From positions 156,411,021-156,475,020 of the forward strand of contig CM072511.1 in the NCBI GenBank assembly GCA_036898135.1: a stretch of DNA of 64,000 bases, given 5' to 3'. The stretch is from Oncomelania hupensis. Lineage: Eukaryota; Mollusca; Gastropoda; Littorinimorpha; Pomatiopsidae. Shown piece after piece: positions 22,964 through 59,250 of this stretch (its first letter is position 1; the number at the start of each line of letters is the position of its first letter). Made by a program: the position numbers and the translations under genes. The notes beneath the pieces were generated by a model. It was not told the origin of the DNA. It was given only the letters and a program-made list of their open reading frames with translations, and searched no databases.

Positions 22964-24185
22964 GGGATGTAATGTGCAATACCCCAAAACAAATTGGCTG
23001 AATCTTATTAAACCGAATGAACATGTTGCTCAACATTATCACTTGTTCATATAATTAAGAGAATATGGTATTGGTCAGGAACTAGTCTTTAACTGTAATT
23101 CAGTTATTTATTCTACTCCCATGCATGCAGTCAGGTCAAGCCAACCGATTTTTATTTACCCACAAAGGAGAATTGATACAGGACACTGCATCTCAGTATA
23201 TGGAAAATGTTGTAAAACATGAAAATAAAAGAAATACAATACATGATAAAATCACGAGATAACCAGCAAGCACTTCAACTACATTTATTGCAATGTGAGA
23301 CTAAGTACTCGCTCAAAATTAAAATAAAAACTCCAGACTCTACAGAAATGTATGTATTTCAAATAAAATATAATTTACTAATTATGTTTGAAAATTATAT
23401 TTCTGTGATATTTATGAAAGAAGCTGCTGTGTGTTTTTGTACGAACATATGAGTTTCTTTGGTCACACATGAAAATTGTTGCAAGTTCTTTAAAGACAGC
23501 TGATCCAGTCAGCTTTGACCATGTCAAGCAAAATGAGTTTGTTATTTTATCCTTTTCTTGCCATCATCATTGTTTGTGAATTAAATGTTGTTGTTTTTCA
23601 AAGGGCAATCACCCTGGCCTGCATTTGTGAAAAGCGTGCAAATCATCCTGTATAGATTTTGGTTTGTAAAGGTCTGAAATCAACCTGCATTCAGATTCTT
23701 TATTGCCAAATGACACAAAGCACAAGGAATGAATTTGAAATTTGTGGTCGATAACATTTTGTTTTTGAAAGTCTCTGTAACCTTCTTGCATTCATTAGTG
23801 TGTCAATGAAATTGCCTTCATGAAAACCTGCAGTCCTATCATGTCCCACAAATATTTCCATTGTCAGTAATTATGACCCAATATTAAGTTATGGCAGTTG
23901 TGTTTTGTGGCAGCAATATAGCATCTTTTTTTTTAATACGTTTTGTGAAACTGTGCATTAGACCATTTGATGCTAACGGGCTGCATTGAAATACTACTAG
24001 TTTGTAGAAGCAGCTAAAACATCTGGCCCAAAAAAGGACTTTTGACCCCAGTCTGAGTTTTGATGCTGTTGAAGAATATATCTATACACAGACTATACTC
24101 TTAGCATTCACCTAGCATCAAGGTCTCCTGCTTAGTGGAAAATGGCCAATTGGTTTCTTGCAGATTTATACGAGTTGTAATTTGT
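22964..24185. other. intergenic sequence, no gene recognised
   Basis: AT-rich and without a convincing frame. The stretch 24030-24150 resembles 25255-25400 (shared AGTCTGA, AGCATCAAG and CTTAGTGGAAA), so both may be pieces of one unclassified repeat. Confidence 0.4.
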
Positions 24186-24189
24186 GCTA

Positions 24190-25040
24190 TTCCTATGCAA
24201 TCCTATCCTGTCCAATAATTCGAAAGTCGTTGGACCACCACAGATGATCATTTATCAGCGTACTCCATCTTTCCCTGTCCACAGCAACCCTCATGGCTTT
24301 GTTCAGTGTCAAGCCAGTCCATTCTCGAAAGTTGTCCTCCCGTCTCTTTTTCTGTATCCCTCTTCTTCTTTCTCCCTGTTAGCATAGTGCTTTGCAGGAT
24401 GGTCTTTGCAAGGTCTGATGCTCTGGTGACGTGGCCAGACCATCAGAGTTTCATTTTCTTTACCACTGTGAGCATGTCATCATGCTGTCCAATGGCTCGT
24501 GTGATGGTCTGTCAGACTTTGCGTTGGTGATGTTCTGGGTATAGGAAATATATTTTTCGTTGTAGGTCTGCTGTGAGGGTCCATGTTTTGCAAGCGTATA
24601 GGAAGATGGAGATGACAAGGGAGCGCAGCAGCCTTTGGAGTGTAGACTGACGGTCCTGTCTTTCCAAATGGGCTTCAATCTTGCCAGGGCAGCAGTTGTT
24701 TGTGTGATCCTGGCGAGCACTTCCTGTTGGCACCCATTGTCGCACACAAAGGCTCCTAAATATTTGAAGCTATGCACTGTGTTGAGGGATTGGCCGTGGA
24801 TTTTGATTTCCATGTTGATGTCATTGGTGTTGTTGGTCATCATTTTGATCTTCCCTGCACTTATTTCCATTCCAAAGGCTCAGGAGGTGGTGTCAAGCCT
24901 CTGTACCAGTTGCTCAAGTTCTTGTTCCTCTCCAGCCAATCCATCAATGTCATTCGCAAAACAGAGGTTGGAGATTGCTCTACTCCCTACTGTGCCTTTG
25001 TGATCTGCAAGGGCATCTAACATGATGTGCTTTAGGAACA
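24190..25040 (-). mobile_element. LINE-A, 5'-truncated and decayed
   Basis: Tail CCTATCC at the left end. Minus-strand fragments of the RT and C-terminal region follow (FANDIDGLAGEEQELEQLV; MEISAGKIKMMTNNTND). FADD is changed to FAND, and there are several frame breaks. Confidence 0.85.
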
Positions 25041-25406
25041 TTGTGCTTTTATCGCTTGTAAATTTCAGTTTCCGGAACAAACGTTGTAAAGACTGCCAGT
25101 ATGTGTACATGTATAATTATGTCAGTTTGACAGTTTTGATATTTATGGAGTTGTTTAACGTGCCACTTTAATGATGTTATGTTTGTTTTGGTGTTTATGT
25201 CGGAGACCTTTTGCTGCTGTCGGGCTGCTATAAGGTTATAGAGGTCGTCACCACGAAAGCTATGCTGACTCCAGTCTGAATGTCAGAGGCTGTCGAGAGC
25301 ATGCTCCTTTACCCGTACTATGCTTGATAGATCTCTGACACTCAGCCAGCATCAAGCTTGCCTGTTTAGTGGAAACCATCTTGTTGGTTACATGCTAAAC
25401 AACGCA

Positions 25407-25407
<1 letters not shown>

Positions 25408-25472
<65 letters not shown>

Positions 25473-25516
25473 GTAATAATAATAATAATAATAATAGTAG
25501 TAATAATAATAATAAA
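25408..25516. repeat. (TAA)n microsatellite / LINE tail
   Basis: About 100 bases of TAA units with a few TAG interruptions, at the 3' end of the minus-strand LINE that follows. It is probably that element's expanded tail. Confidence 0.9.
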
Positions 25517-26760
25517 AATGATATTTATATAGCGCTTTTTTCTAAGGAACAATATCAGTTCATTGCGCAGTACTCACACAATCATTCTAAACATCCGGCT
25601 TCATACAAAATAATATCAGGAAAGACACTTGCAAACGAATAAGAGATGAAGGAGCGAGGGAGGAGGGGGAGAGCTAAGATGAGGTGATGGGGTGGGTGGT
25701 GGTGGTGATCTAAATCCCCTCCCCCCCCCTCCCGCCCCCCCCCTTTAAAAAAAATGGAGGAATGACGACGATGATGATGGGAGGCAAGATTAGAAACATT
25801 TAAGGAAGAGATGAGTTTTCAAATTGGATTTCAAAATAGCTATGTTTGGAGAGTTGTGAAGAGAGAGAGGAAGAGAGTTCCAAGTTGAAGGGCCAAGCAT
25901 TGAGAAAGATCGAGAGCCAGCAGAGGAGAGTTTGTAGCAAGGTATGTGAAGCACGAGGGTTTCAGAGGAAGAACGAAGATTTCTAGAGGGCTTATAGAAT
26001 TGAATGTTCAGGGTGAGGTATGAAGGGGAGCAGCAGTGGGCGCACTATTTGTAACAGAAAATAGAGATTTTGTAGATAATTCTTTGAGAAACTGGAAACC
26101 AATGGAGTTAATATAGGAGGGGTGTGATATGATCAGATTTTTTCTTTTTGAGAACCAGACATGCACCTGAGTTCTAAACACATTGGAGCAGATAAATAGA
26201 ATATTAAGTAGAGGGAAGTCCAGTCAAGAGAGAGTTACAGTAGCTTAAGCGTGACAAAATAAGAGAGGATATGAGTTTGACAGTAGCGTCAGTGGTCAGA
26301 TATTTGCGGACAAGGCCTATTCTATGGAGATAAAAATTGCACGTTTGACAGGTTTTGCGGATGAATTCTAACTTGTAGAGGGTGTTGTCAAGAACGACAC
26401 CAAGGTTTTTGACAGAAGATGACATAGAAAAAAGAGTGGTCTGGCCAAGGGTTACAGTGTCTACAGAGGAAAAAAGCAGGTTGTGTTTGGTACCTGTGAG
26501 CATAACTTCAGTTTTGTTTGCATTGAATTGGAACTTGTTGACTGTCATCCAGTTAGAAATGTCTTCAAAGCAGTCAGAAGTTTTGGTCAGATTAGATGGA
26601 AGGTTTTGAGGAATGTCACTGTTTTTCAACTGTGTATCATCAGCGTAGAAATGGTGGAAAGTGTCATGGTTTTGGATGATGTGAGACAGAGGAGATGTGT
26701 AAAGGATGAAAAGAACAGAACCTAAAACTGACCTAGAACTGACTTCTGAAGAACACTGAA
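25517..26760 (-). mobile_element. CR1/L2-like LINE, 5'-truncated
   Basis: The minus strand encodes RT motifs FILYTSPLSHIIQ and FYADDTQLKNSD (near 26640). A C-terminal RT region follows (26629-26204): ISNWMTVNKFQFNANKTEVM, LGVVLDNTL and LILSRLSYCNSLLTGLP. That phrase set is typical of CR1/L2-type LINEs. Frame breaks occur before it. The 3' region runs to 25517 (GCGCTATATAAATAT on the minus strand) and then (TTA)n. Confidence 0.82.
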
Positions 26761-27931
26761 GACTAGTTTGGACAGTTCAGATATGGTTAGTTTGAAAGTG
26801 TTTGAGAAAGTCATTGTGTTGTGAGCGTGACAGTGTCCTGTCATTGTGGGTGTTGTTGTTTTTGTGCATGCATGAGCATTATGTTTCCAGCAGTACTTAA
26901 TTTGCCTCCATTGCTTGAATGATTGGCTTTTGTGAATGATGATTTACCTTTGTGGTTGTTTGGTGTGCATGATTGTTCTGTGTCAATGAGAGTATCCATG
27001 CTGTTGTAGTTTGTATTTTGTATCATTTGTATGGTTTGGCAAATAAGCTGGTGTTGTATATGCATTAACAAGAAGAAAAAAAAACTACTTTCATTGCAGC
27101 ATATCACATTAAAATAATTATGTTTCTTCCTGTTGTCATTAATTCTGTAATCAAATGTTATTTCCTTTTTTCCCCCAATAAAATCAAATAAATATATAAG
27201 GTGTATGTTTTATGTATTGCATTTGTGACTGTTTGTCTTGCTGTTATCTGTTACATGTAAAGCTAAAAGAAACTGATGAATTCAGAATTGATCATAACCT
27301 CCACTTCGGATTATTTAGTATTACCAGTTTTTGTAACAAATACATCTGATGGCTGCTTCGCTTTATTTTAAGACCCATTTCCTTCTTTATTTCCCTTTCT
27401 CTTCTCCCTCCCCCCTCCGCCCTCTTTCCAGATCACTGCATGCGCAAAGAGCATGTCTACCGACGTGGAGGATCAAGCTATACAAGATATGAACATCTCC
27501 ATTTGAGTCCGTTTTCATGTCCACCTTTATGTTTAACACACTAAGGAGGGATAACTCCTCTGCAGATAGAGAAAAAAAATTATATCAACTTCCGGTTTCT
27601 GCCACGGCATCGTCAGCAAAACTAAGGGTACTTTCGAGAGAGTGAAAGTGTGAACAAGTACAGATTTTAACATAACAATGAAGTTTGTTTCATTGTGCCT
27701 CATATTGAGGCATAGATGACGGAATGTTCCAGCAGTTTGTGAACTGTTTTGAATTGACAGATAAAAGCAAAAGAACAAATATTGAGGACCACGGCATCAG
27801 CCTGCTATTGCAAGATCAGCTGAAAAACAAAGTGTAGTAAGCCTTAACAAATCCAACTGTTTTAGCGTAATTTTATTTTGATATGTTTATTTATTGTATG
27901 AATTAATATTTGATAATATAGTGTAGTCATC
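26761..27931. other. intergenic region upstream of SLC30A5
   Basis: No gene is firmly recognised. A pyrimidine tract followed by AG at 27430 precedes a short open stretch to a TGA at about 27506, which could be an exon of something but matches nothing I know. The promoter of SLC30A5 should lie in 27500-27930; no clear TATA box or CpG cluster is visible. Confidence 0.4.
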
Positions 27932-44892
<16,961 letters not shown>

Positions 44893-45864
44893 AACCCCTG
44901 TACATTTGACCTGAACAGTGTGATATGAAAGTGCCACAAACTTTGTACATATCTACGAGGACTCCAAACAGCCTCTGAAGATTTCAGACTGCCTGTGTGG
45001 TTGCATGACAGATGACAGAATGAAGATTTCAGTTGATTGTATCTCGGTGGTTTTCCTTATAGATTTTGACCTCCATAGAGTTGGACTGGCTCAGTGGTTT
45101 ATGGCTTTAAACTTTGCGCAAACCTGCAGCAGGTTCAATCCTTGACGTCAACATACTACTTGTGTGTACTGATATTTGCCTGCACTTTGAGCTGGAGGTT
45201 TCAATATAAGAACAGCGCAGTACATCATCATATCTTTTGAAAACTTCTCAGTCTAACTACTAACTCATTACTAATAATACTAATAATGTTCTGAACTATA
45301 GATTAAAGTGGGAAAGTATATCTTGCCAATAATTTTTATCTCACTGCAGACATTTCTAATGAAGCTTCTTGCAAAGAAGGCTCTGTCAGTGTTCATGGTG
45401 GACAAGACAGACATAAATAATTCTCGATTAGAGATTTGTGGAACAAAAGTGTTACCTGAGTTGGTTTTGCTACAAACATATCGGGAGATATTGCATTTCT
45501 TTTTCTTCTTCAGTTTCTGTGGCAATCCCTTAACAAGGCAACAATTCCATGCATGAAAAAAAAATGCATTGGATATTATAATTATGAACATATTCTTTTT
45601 AAGAATCGTTTTTACTGCATTACTTTCGGAAGCAACATAAGAAATGAGCTGATTTAGTGTGTTGGTAGAACGTTGGAATGTATGTTTAAGATAACAGTTT
45701 AAGATCTCTTTGATAAATAGATGTTAATGCAGTTAATTGGATGATTTTAAATGTGCAATTAGTTGACAAGGTTGAAGTTTTGGAGTGGAAGCAGAGTGTG
45801 GATGTGTTTTGGTGGTGGATGGTGAAAGTTGGCAGAATGTTGTGGTGATGTGTGAATTCGCATG
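44893..45864. other. SLC30A5 3' untranslated/downstream region
   Basis: No further frame. The 3' UTR end is not evident, because no AATAAA lies close to the stop. Unremarkable up to the LINE-A start at about 45865. Confidence 0.4.
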
Positions 45865-46090
45865 CATCCGAAAAGGCATGCGCACAGCAAAGGAGAACTG
45901 GATAGAAGATCAATACCAGGAAATAGAGAACAGTCTGAACAAGAACAACAGCAAGAATGCCTACCAGACCGAAGCGGCTGACAAGTGTTAAACGGCCCAA
46001 GGTCCAAAGCAAGTCTGGCATATGGCTTGCAGAAGAACAAGAATTGGATAGATGGACAGAGTACTGCTCTGACCTTTACAACCACACACC

Positions 46091-46153
46091 TTGGTCCTGA
46101 TTTGGCTCGGAAGAGTCCGCTGAACCTAAAGCAATAATCATGTAATGTAATGT
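46091..46153 (+). mobile_element. family C 3' end, 63 bp, with 11-bp TSD
   Basis: TTGGTCCTGATTTGGCTCGG, then the CCTAAAGCAATAATC end and (TAATG)n. AACCACACACC occurs at 46080-46090 and 46154-46164, inside LINE-A. The exact duplication shows retrotransposition of a severely truncated copy. Confidence 0.88.
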
Positions 46154-46868
46154 AACCACACACCAAACGGAGACCCAGCAGTTCTAGCATTTCCCCAGAA
46201 CAGAGAAGAAGAAGAAATCCTCCCAATTCTCCGAGAAGTTGAGGCAGCAGTGCAATCGCAGGAGAAGGGGAAGTCAGCAGGAGTGGACAACATATCTGCG
46301 GAGCAGGAGGAGAAGCGATGATTGACGCCATCACCATTATCTGTAACAAGATCTGGCAGAGTGGAGAGTAGCCTACACCATGGACCCAATCGCTTGTCTT
46401 CACTCTTCCCAAAAATGTAACCTTCAGGAGTGTAAAAATTACCGCACCATTAGCCTCATCAGCCATTCCAGCAAGGTCCTCCTGAAAATAATACTCAACA
46501 GGTTGAAACCCCAAACTGAACAAATCATAGCTGAAGAACAAGCAGGATTTAGGGCAGGGCGAAGTACCACTGAACGGATTTTCAACCTCAGAATAATTTG
46601 CAAGAAATACCTACAGCACCAACATCTGTATCATGTGTTTGTAGACTTCAAGAAAACGTTTGACCAGGTCTGGTATGCAGCTCTGTGGGCAACCATGAAA
46701 ATGTACAACATCAGCCCTAACATTATTGAAGTCGTCAAAAGCCTATATGACAAAGCTACCAGTGCAGTCCACTACAGCGCCATCGGGAACTGATTCAGAA
46801 CAACAATTGGTGTGCGTCAAGGATGCCTACTCTCTCCAACACTGTTCAACATCTTCCTAGTGCGCATC

Positions 46869-46936
46869 GGTCCTGATTTGGCTCGGAAGAGTCCGCTGGA
46901 CCTAAAGCAACAATCAATCAATCAATCAATCAATCA
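46869..46936 (+). mobile_element. family C 3' end, second insertion
   Basis: GGTCCTGATTTGGCTCGGAA, the CCTAAAGCAACAATC end and (AATC)n, inserted in the same LINE-A copy. A few LINE bases are missing at the right border, so no clean duplication remains. Confidence 0.8.
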
Positions 46937-47472
46937 GATGCCCTTGCAGATCACGAAGGCACAGTCAGCATAGTGGGTAGAGCAATCTCCAACCTCTGTT
47001 TTGCGGATGACATTGATGGATTGGCTGGAGAGGAACCAGAACTTGAACAGCTTGTACAGAGACTTGACACCACCTCCAGAGCCTATGGAATGGAAATAAG
47101 TGCAGAGAAGACCAAAATGATGACCAACAACACCGATGGCATCAACACGGACATCAAAGTCCAAGGCCAATCCCTCAACACAGTGCATAGCTTCAAATAT
47201 TTAGTCCGAAAGGAAGTCTTCTCTAGGATCGCACAAACAAATGCTGCCCTGACAAGGTTGAAGACAAATTGGGAAAGACAGGACCAACAGTCTACACTCC
47301 AAGTAATGCTGCTGCGTTCCCTTGTCATCTCCATCTTCCTCTACGCTTGCGAAATATGGACCCTCACAGCAGATCTACAACAAAGAATACAAAGCATGGA
47401 GATGAGGTGCTACAGACAACTTCTGGGCATTTCCTATACCCAGCAAATCACCAACGACGAAGTCCAACAGAC

Positions 47473-47730
47473 CATCACACAAGCCATGGCAGGCATTAGA
47501 TCTGAGATCACACAAGCCATGGCAGGCATTAGATCTGAGAATATTGAATTTAACTGAAAATTTAGCGGGGGTCTGTCGGTTAAAGGGATGAAACCCCTCG
47601 TGGGGGTTCAGGGGGCAAAGCTGAACGTTTTCTGATTGAAAAAGTTTCACTCTCCTAACATCTGAGCTGTGAAAAGAAGCACATTTCTTGGTCACCACTG
47701 AAGCTGTGCTGACGGTAGTTTGGGTGTACA
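47473..47730. repeat. 33-bp direct duplication leading into a GC-rich repeat fragment
   Basis: ATCACACAAGCCATGGCAGG followed by CATTAGATCTGAG occurs twice in tandem at 47473-47538. The following 150 bases (GCGGGGGTCTG, CCCCTCGTGGGGGTTCAGGG, GGCAAAGC) resemble in form the left end of the element at 56415 (CCCCGGTGGGGGGTCTGG, GGGCAAAGCCC). It may be a left end of that type; no right end found. Confidence 0.4.
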
Positions 47731-47861
47731 TTTGAACACAAGCAGATGGAATTATTTAGTAGTTCATAGAATTATACATACATTTTCATAAAATTGATAA
47801 GAACAAAATGCTGAAAATGTAAATATTCTGACTTGCTGTTTCTCAACTCTATTCATATCAG

Positions 47862-48181
47862 CTTGGGAATATTGGACGCTTTCTGCCAGGTGGTCACTAG
47901 GGCTGCTTATGATGTTATTATTTGGCAATGTAGGTATTTTATAAGTATGTGTTTTGTTGATATTTTATAATGATGTTTATATTCCATTTTGTTTTTGTAA
48001 ACTGGGGTTCGATAAATTAGAGTATAGCCCCAGCGTCCCCTGCATGGGGTTTCGGCAGATCTTTAATGCGGATCAGGGGCGAGTCCTCTTTCAGCGAAGT
48101 TGTGGTCTTGATTTTTGGGTCCTGATTTGGCTCAGAAGAGTCCGCTGGACCTAAAGAAATAACTGTGTAATGTAATGTAAC
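47862..48181 (+). mobile_element. family C copy with (TAATG)n tail
   Basis: It aligns with 18846-19199 over its length, including GGTGGTCACTAGGGCTGC and TATGATGTTATTATTT, and ends in GTAATGTAATGTAA. It also keeps the AGCGAAGTTGTGGTCTTGAT stretch that the 19-kb copy lacks. Confidence 0.78.
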
Positions 48182-49397
48182 TGAAAAAGTATGAAATTAT
48201 TGCAGGATGATGATGACAATGTGTTTTGAGCATGATACTCATGGAGAATAGCACTTAGCGAATTGAAATGTTGATGATAATGCTATAGTCAATATAGAAG
48301 GCATTTAATTTTATGTAATCTTGCATGCCCGTAGGCGTATGTTCATGGTGCACTGATCTTGTATATATCTCAAAATTGTCTGTTTTGTTGTACTGTTACA
48401 AAAGACACCAAACAAATGGAATGCTTGCAAAAGGAAATCTGTTATGCTATCTTCGCAGCCTGAACTCAAATGATTGCGATACTTTCAATCATTTTAATCT
48501 TAGTTTCTATAACGTTGTTGTGAAAGAAGAATACTGTTATTTTATGTCCGTTTTGTGATTCTTTTCACCATATTTTAATTATTTTGTCTCTTGATCGATC
48601 ACACTAAATTATGCCATCAATACAGCTTCACGTGCCATTTGTTTCTTCTGCTGGCTTGTTTGAAAAACAGCACTTTGCTGTAAACCTTGCAAAAATTCTG
48701 TCTCTGAAACTCCTGAAGAGATGGAAAACGGCTAAGTTCATCCTGAAATTCCAAAGATACTATTGTTTTATCTCAATAATTTTATTGCTGTGTGTTTGGC
48801 TGTACTTGTTTCAAGCTTTGTAGTTCTACGACTGCCCTGTAAACAGCTTATGCCTTTGTACTAAAGATGTTTGCTTTTATACATGCTTTACTTGCACAAG
48901 ATATTTCTTCTTGTGCAATTTCACTTTTGTCTTAACACAGTTTGGTCCACACTCCTCTTAGCTGCAAAGTATAATGGAAAAGAAGGAAGTACTGGACATA
49001 ATCTCAACATGTATTTTTTTAATTGTACTTCTCCAAAGACATCAAATGTATGGAATGTTAACAATATAGAGATTATGGACATTGTGAAGACGCAGTTCTG
49101 TATACAAATGTTATAGGATTTGTTAAAAGTTATTGTGAGGTTTCCTATTGGTAAACATTTAGACTAATATCATTGGGTTTTTGGATTTTTTAGGAGGGGA
49201 GGGGGGTGGATGGGGGTTAAATAGGTAATGTGTTTTAAAAGTTTCATTTTAAAGGACTAATTCATTTCAACAACTCTTTATTACAAGGAATTATGAGAGG
49301 CGTTAAACATTGCTCAAATAAATACAAGACATTCAGACTTGAAAAAACATCAGGTATAATAGGTACAAATGCATGCACACATAACACTCTTCAAATG
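48182..49397. other. intergenic, nothing recognised
   Basis: AT-rich sequence with no supported gene. A poly-G-rich patch lies near 49195-49215. Confidence 0.45.
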
Positions 49398-49805
49398 CAG
49401 AGGTGCCAACCAGTACGGATTGACCGTATTTAATTCCGGCGAAGTGAATTAAATACGGAAATACGGTAGCTTTTATAAAAATACGGAGGAGAAGTTGCCG
49501 ATCATTTATGTTTGCCAGCGGTGCTTCTGTACCGGTTTCTGGTCTCATAATAGTACTCCTGCACTCACTGTACGTTGCTGTGTTCAACAAGCTGATTTTC
49601 ATGGTGATTTTAGAGTAAAACAAGAGTGGTGTTCAACAAGCTGACTTTCATCGTGATTTTAGAGGACTGAAAATAGCCTGCCGTTTCAGAGGGAAGCCTG
49701 TCATTACTTTATAGTGTCATAGGCTGGGTTTTGCGAGAAACAAAATACTGACAAGTGTTAAAAAATACTGACAAACTGGTCCGGAAATACAAGTTGGCAC
49801 CTCTG
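49398..49805. mobile_element. CAG-ended MITE with 6-bp TSD (CAAATG)
   Basis: 408 bp. Perfect 13-bp inverted ends CAGAGGTGCCAAC (49398-49410 and the complement of 49793-49805). Exact CAAATG flanks at 49392-49397 and 49806-49811. The left subterminal GTACGGATTGACCGTATTT recalls TCCGGTTTGACCGGATTTT in the element at 13430, suggesting a shared transposase type. It is non-coding. Confidence 0.9.
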
Positions 49806-49916
49806 CAAATGTAACGCACTCGCATCTCCCCTTACACACACATTTCATTTTACATTATAAAACTAACATTATTTATAACTAACATTATTTAGCATAAAAG
49901 TGTATCACATGTAAAT

Positions 49917-49940
49917 ATATATATATATATATATATATAT
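49917..49940. repeat. (TA)n microsatellite
   Basis: About twelve TA units. Confidence 0.9.
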
Positions 49941-50029
49941 TACATTATAAAATGTGTGTCATAAACAAAAGTACATCAAGCATGCATCCCCTTCCCACAC
50001 ACAACCACTACCAAACCACTCTCTCAACC

Positions 50030-50530
50030 AGCTTAATTGATCTGAAGGGTCACTGCAGTCGGAATGAAACTAGAACGGAAACGAACAATGCGACAATTTC
50101 AACTATGAAGATGCCTTCCGGAAGGTAGATATAGAGTCTCAAACAGAGCAGACAAAGGGTGGGTAGGGTGGTCTTTGATGCTGATGGCCTTGTTAAGAAC
50201 CATTTTCTGGAAATGTTCATACATAGAAATCTGAGGTTTGCCAATAGTTTTACTGCAAATATTGGTTACACTATTCAATGATTTTCTGCTTTTTACGTTC
50301 AGGGATTGATACCAGCAAATAAATGAAAATGCAAGTACCGACTCAATGTGGGCATGGTAGCAGAGAGTGTGGAGCTGGCCACATTCTCTACTTACATTTC
50401 TTGAAGATCATTTTAGTATTGGCTGTAAAGGGAAACTTACTATCAATCATAGTGCCGAGATATTTATTTTGTTCAACTATTTCTATGGTCTGGCCTTTGA
50501 TTTGAAGAGGCACCACATCCATCCTCTCTG
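50030..50530 (-). mobile_element. LINE RT C-terminal fragment (fourth LINE type)
   Basis: Reading leftward on the minus strand: QNKYLGTMIDSKFPF, then HFQKMVLNKAISIKDHPTHP, LPSGRHLHS, a stop, NCRIVRFRSSFIPTAV. The final block is the familiar end of several LINE polymerases (THPL, LPSGRR, NCRTNRFKNSFIP). The order and stop show a decayed copy. It differs from LINE-A, LINE-B and the CR1-like copy. Confidence 0.6.
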
Positions 50531-52099
50531 ATAGCACCTATAGTATATGTGTGAACAAATATTAAAATGAAAGACAAATTGATTGCACTGATTTTTGTTG
50601 ACATTTGTCTTTTTTTTTTTTTTAAATGTTGGTAGACATACTTGTTTTTATGTTGCTTTTTATCAGGGAATGGGTCGAGACTGCTTCAGTGTGGTAGTTT
50701 TATTACTCATTTGTTCTCAGTGCATTTAATTAACAGACATTGTCTGACGTAAGTTCGCAATGTTCTTTCAGAACTTTATAGTCCAGCCGCAGAATGAGTA
50801 TACGAATAACCTCAGCATGTTAGGGCATTTAGGGTGGACTTGTCGAATTGTATTATGAGCGCCGTATAATCATTGAATGTAGGAATTGTTATTGTATGAC
50901 AGGTTTGGGTTAATTGCTGCTGCCCAGTGTGTGTAATGAAATGATTGCCTTTTATTTCATGGGCTAATGATAACAAATTTGCTGGTGAAGAGAGATCTCC
51001 AAACTCGAACTTGAACTGTCCTGAGTCGGTCACAGGACAGTAGTGTTCATTCTTATTAGGTTGCCATGTCTTGTTCGGTCATTCATTGTAACCACCCATT
51101 TTATCTGTGTGTCCCACTTTATTGGGGAAAGGCATTTACAACAGCAAAGAACAAAAGATGATGTGTTGTATAATAACATTATCGTGTATTGAAAAACAAC
51201 AATGAAAGATGTGTATTCAAGTCCTGGTAAAAGAAAACAAATAGTTTATCACATTCATTGTACAATCATGTAAAAATTTATTGCCTTGTAATAACTGACA
51301 TTGTTCACAGGTATTTATTGTTGAACTCCTAATAAATTGCCACTAAATAATCAACATTGTTAATGAATCTTTGAGGAATGAAAGTCTGTGCTGTTTTTTC
51401 ATTAACACTTTCGAAAAGTGATAGAAGTTGTGTTTCTCTCTACACACACCAACAGTGCTGCGCTGTCACAGAATCCACCAATCAGGTACAACAATGTCCA
51501 TTGGTAGTAAGTGTAAATCACCCCTGACTATGCCCACATAGATCATTTGAAGCCTTGTGATTCTGGCTTTGTAGTGGTTTTCATGACGAGAGAGAGCGAG
51601 CAGGTGGTGCTAGGTTCCCAATGGCTGTAGCAAGCGGACTTAACTTACCCAGTGCATCGCTTCAAGCTATGTTCCAAGCCTAAAACGAGGCGGAAAGAAG
51701 CCCCTACCACGAGATAAAAGTCACCCCAATAAGCTATAAAAGGTCCTTTAATAATTATTGTATATTCGCAAACGTTTTCGGTCTCGTATAACAAACCAAC
51801 CACACTGGTCTGAGATAGATGAGGATTAGTTTAAATGTATTGTGAACAGATAAGTTCTTTCAACACTGACCTGTGAAGTCACAGTTCATTTTTAAAGAAA
51901 AAACACTTATGCTAAACTGTGAAAGACAGCTTTTTGTTGGTACAGAACAGGTAACTTGAGAAGAAGATGTTTTCCGTAACTTGAGGTGATGTTTTCAAAG
52001 TTAAACTTGTTAAAATGTTCTATTCCTGTACCCACCCACCCCACACCCAATGTCATGACTGTTTTTACTACTTGAGCCAATATTACTCCAGTGTTTCTT
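50531..52099. other. intergenic region between convergent genes
   Basis: No gene found. It should contain the 3' UTR of the minus-strand gene that ends at 52100; TTTATT (AATAAA on the minus strand) occurs near 51281 and 51311 as candidate poly(A) signals. An ATCACAAG/AGAGAGAGCGAG stretch near 51590 has no match. Confidence 0.4.
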
Positions 52100-58657
<6,558 letters not shown>

Positions 58658-59250
58658 CTAACACCAAACACTCCAAACAGAACGCAAGCAGTATACATGT
58701 ATTAGCTTGTCACAATCATGACCTTTAGCTACCATACCATACCATACCATAGCATTTCAAAATTATATATTTATTGACATGATATATCTATATAGTACAT
58801 TAATTGTTTAAGATACTTCTAGTCTAAAACTATATATTGGGGAAACACAGAAGACACAATCTTCTACTTTTCAATCTTGTTTCTGCACTGCAGATCTATA
58901 ATCAAACTAGGGCAAAGCCCATACGACTCACATGCTCCTTATGGAACTCGGAATATTTAACATGAAAATAAGTGCCCATAAAAAACAGAATGAATTGGTG
59001 GCATTAAAATGCAAAGTAATACCAACTTTGATCTTTCTATGCTCTTGACGTTGAGATGACCTTGACCTCCAGCTCCAAATACACTAATGTACTATGAAAT
59101 AAACTACAGCAAAAGTTGTATTATGCAAAAAAACAAAAAAACAAAAAAAAACGGTGACCTTGGGATGAGCTGGAGCTTCAGTGATCTTGACCTTGGGATT
59201 ACTTTGACCCTCATGCAGGTCTGACCAAATAACCCAATTAATGTTATTGC

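Larger units (their letters stand above)
45865..47500 (+). mobile_element. LINE-A copy with two family C insertions
   Basis: Plus-strand LINE-A from the linker (IRKGMRTAKENWIEDQYQEI) through RT: AGFRAGRSTTERIFNLR, VFVDFKKTFDQVWYAALW, FADDIDGLAGEEPELEQLV. It ends near SYTQQITNDEV without the usual TAGGA tail. Two short insertions (46091-46153 and 46869-46936) and several frameshifts break it. Confidence 0.88.

Noticed and set aside
27432..27506. Extra exon of VPS33B or another gene, after a good pyrimidine tract and AG
   Set aside because: VPS33B already ends at its expected C-terminus at 22714, and the short frame matches nothing I recognise.
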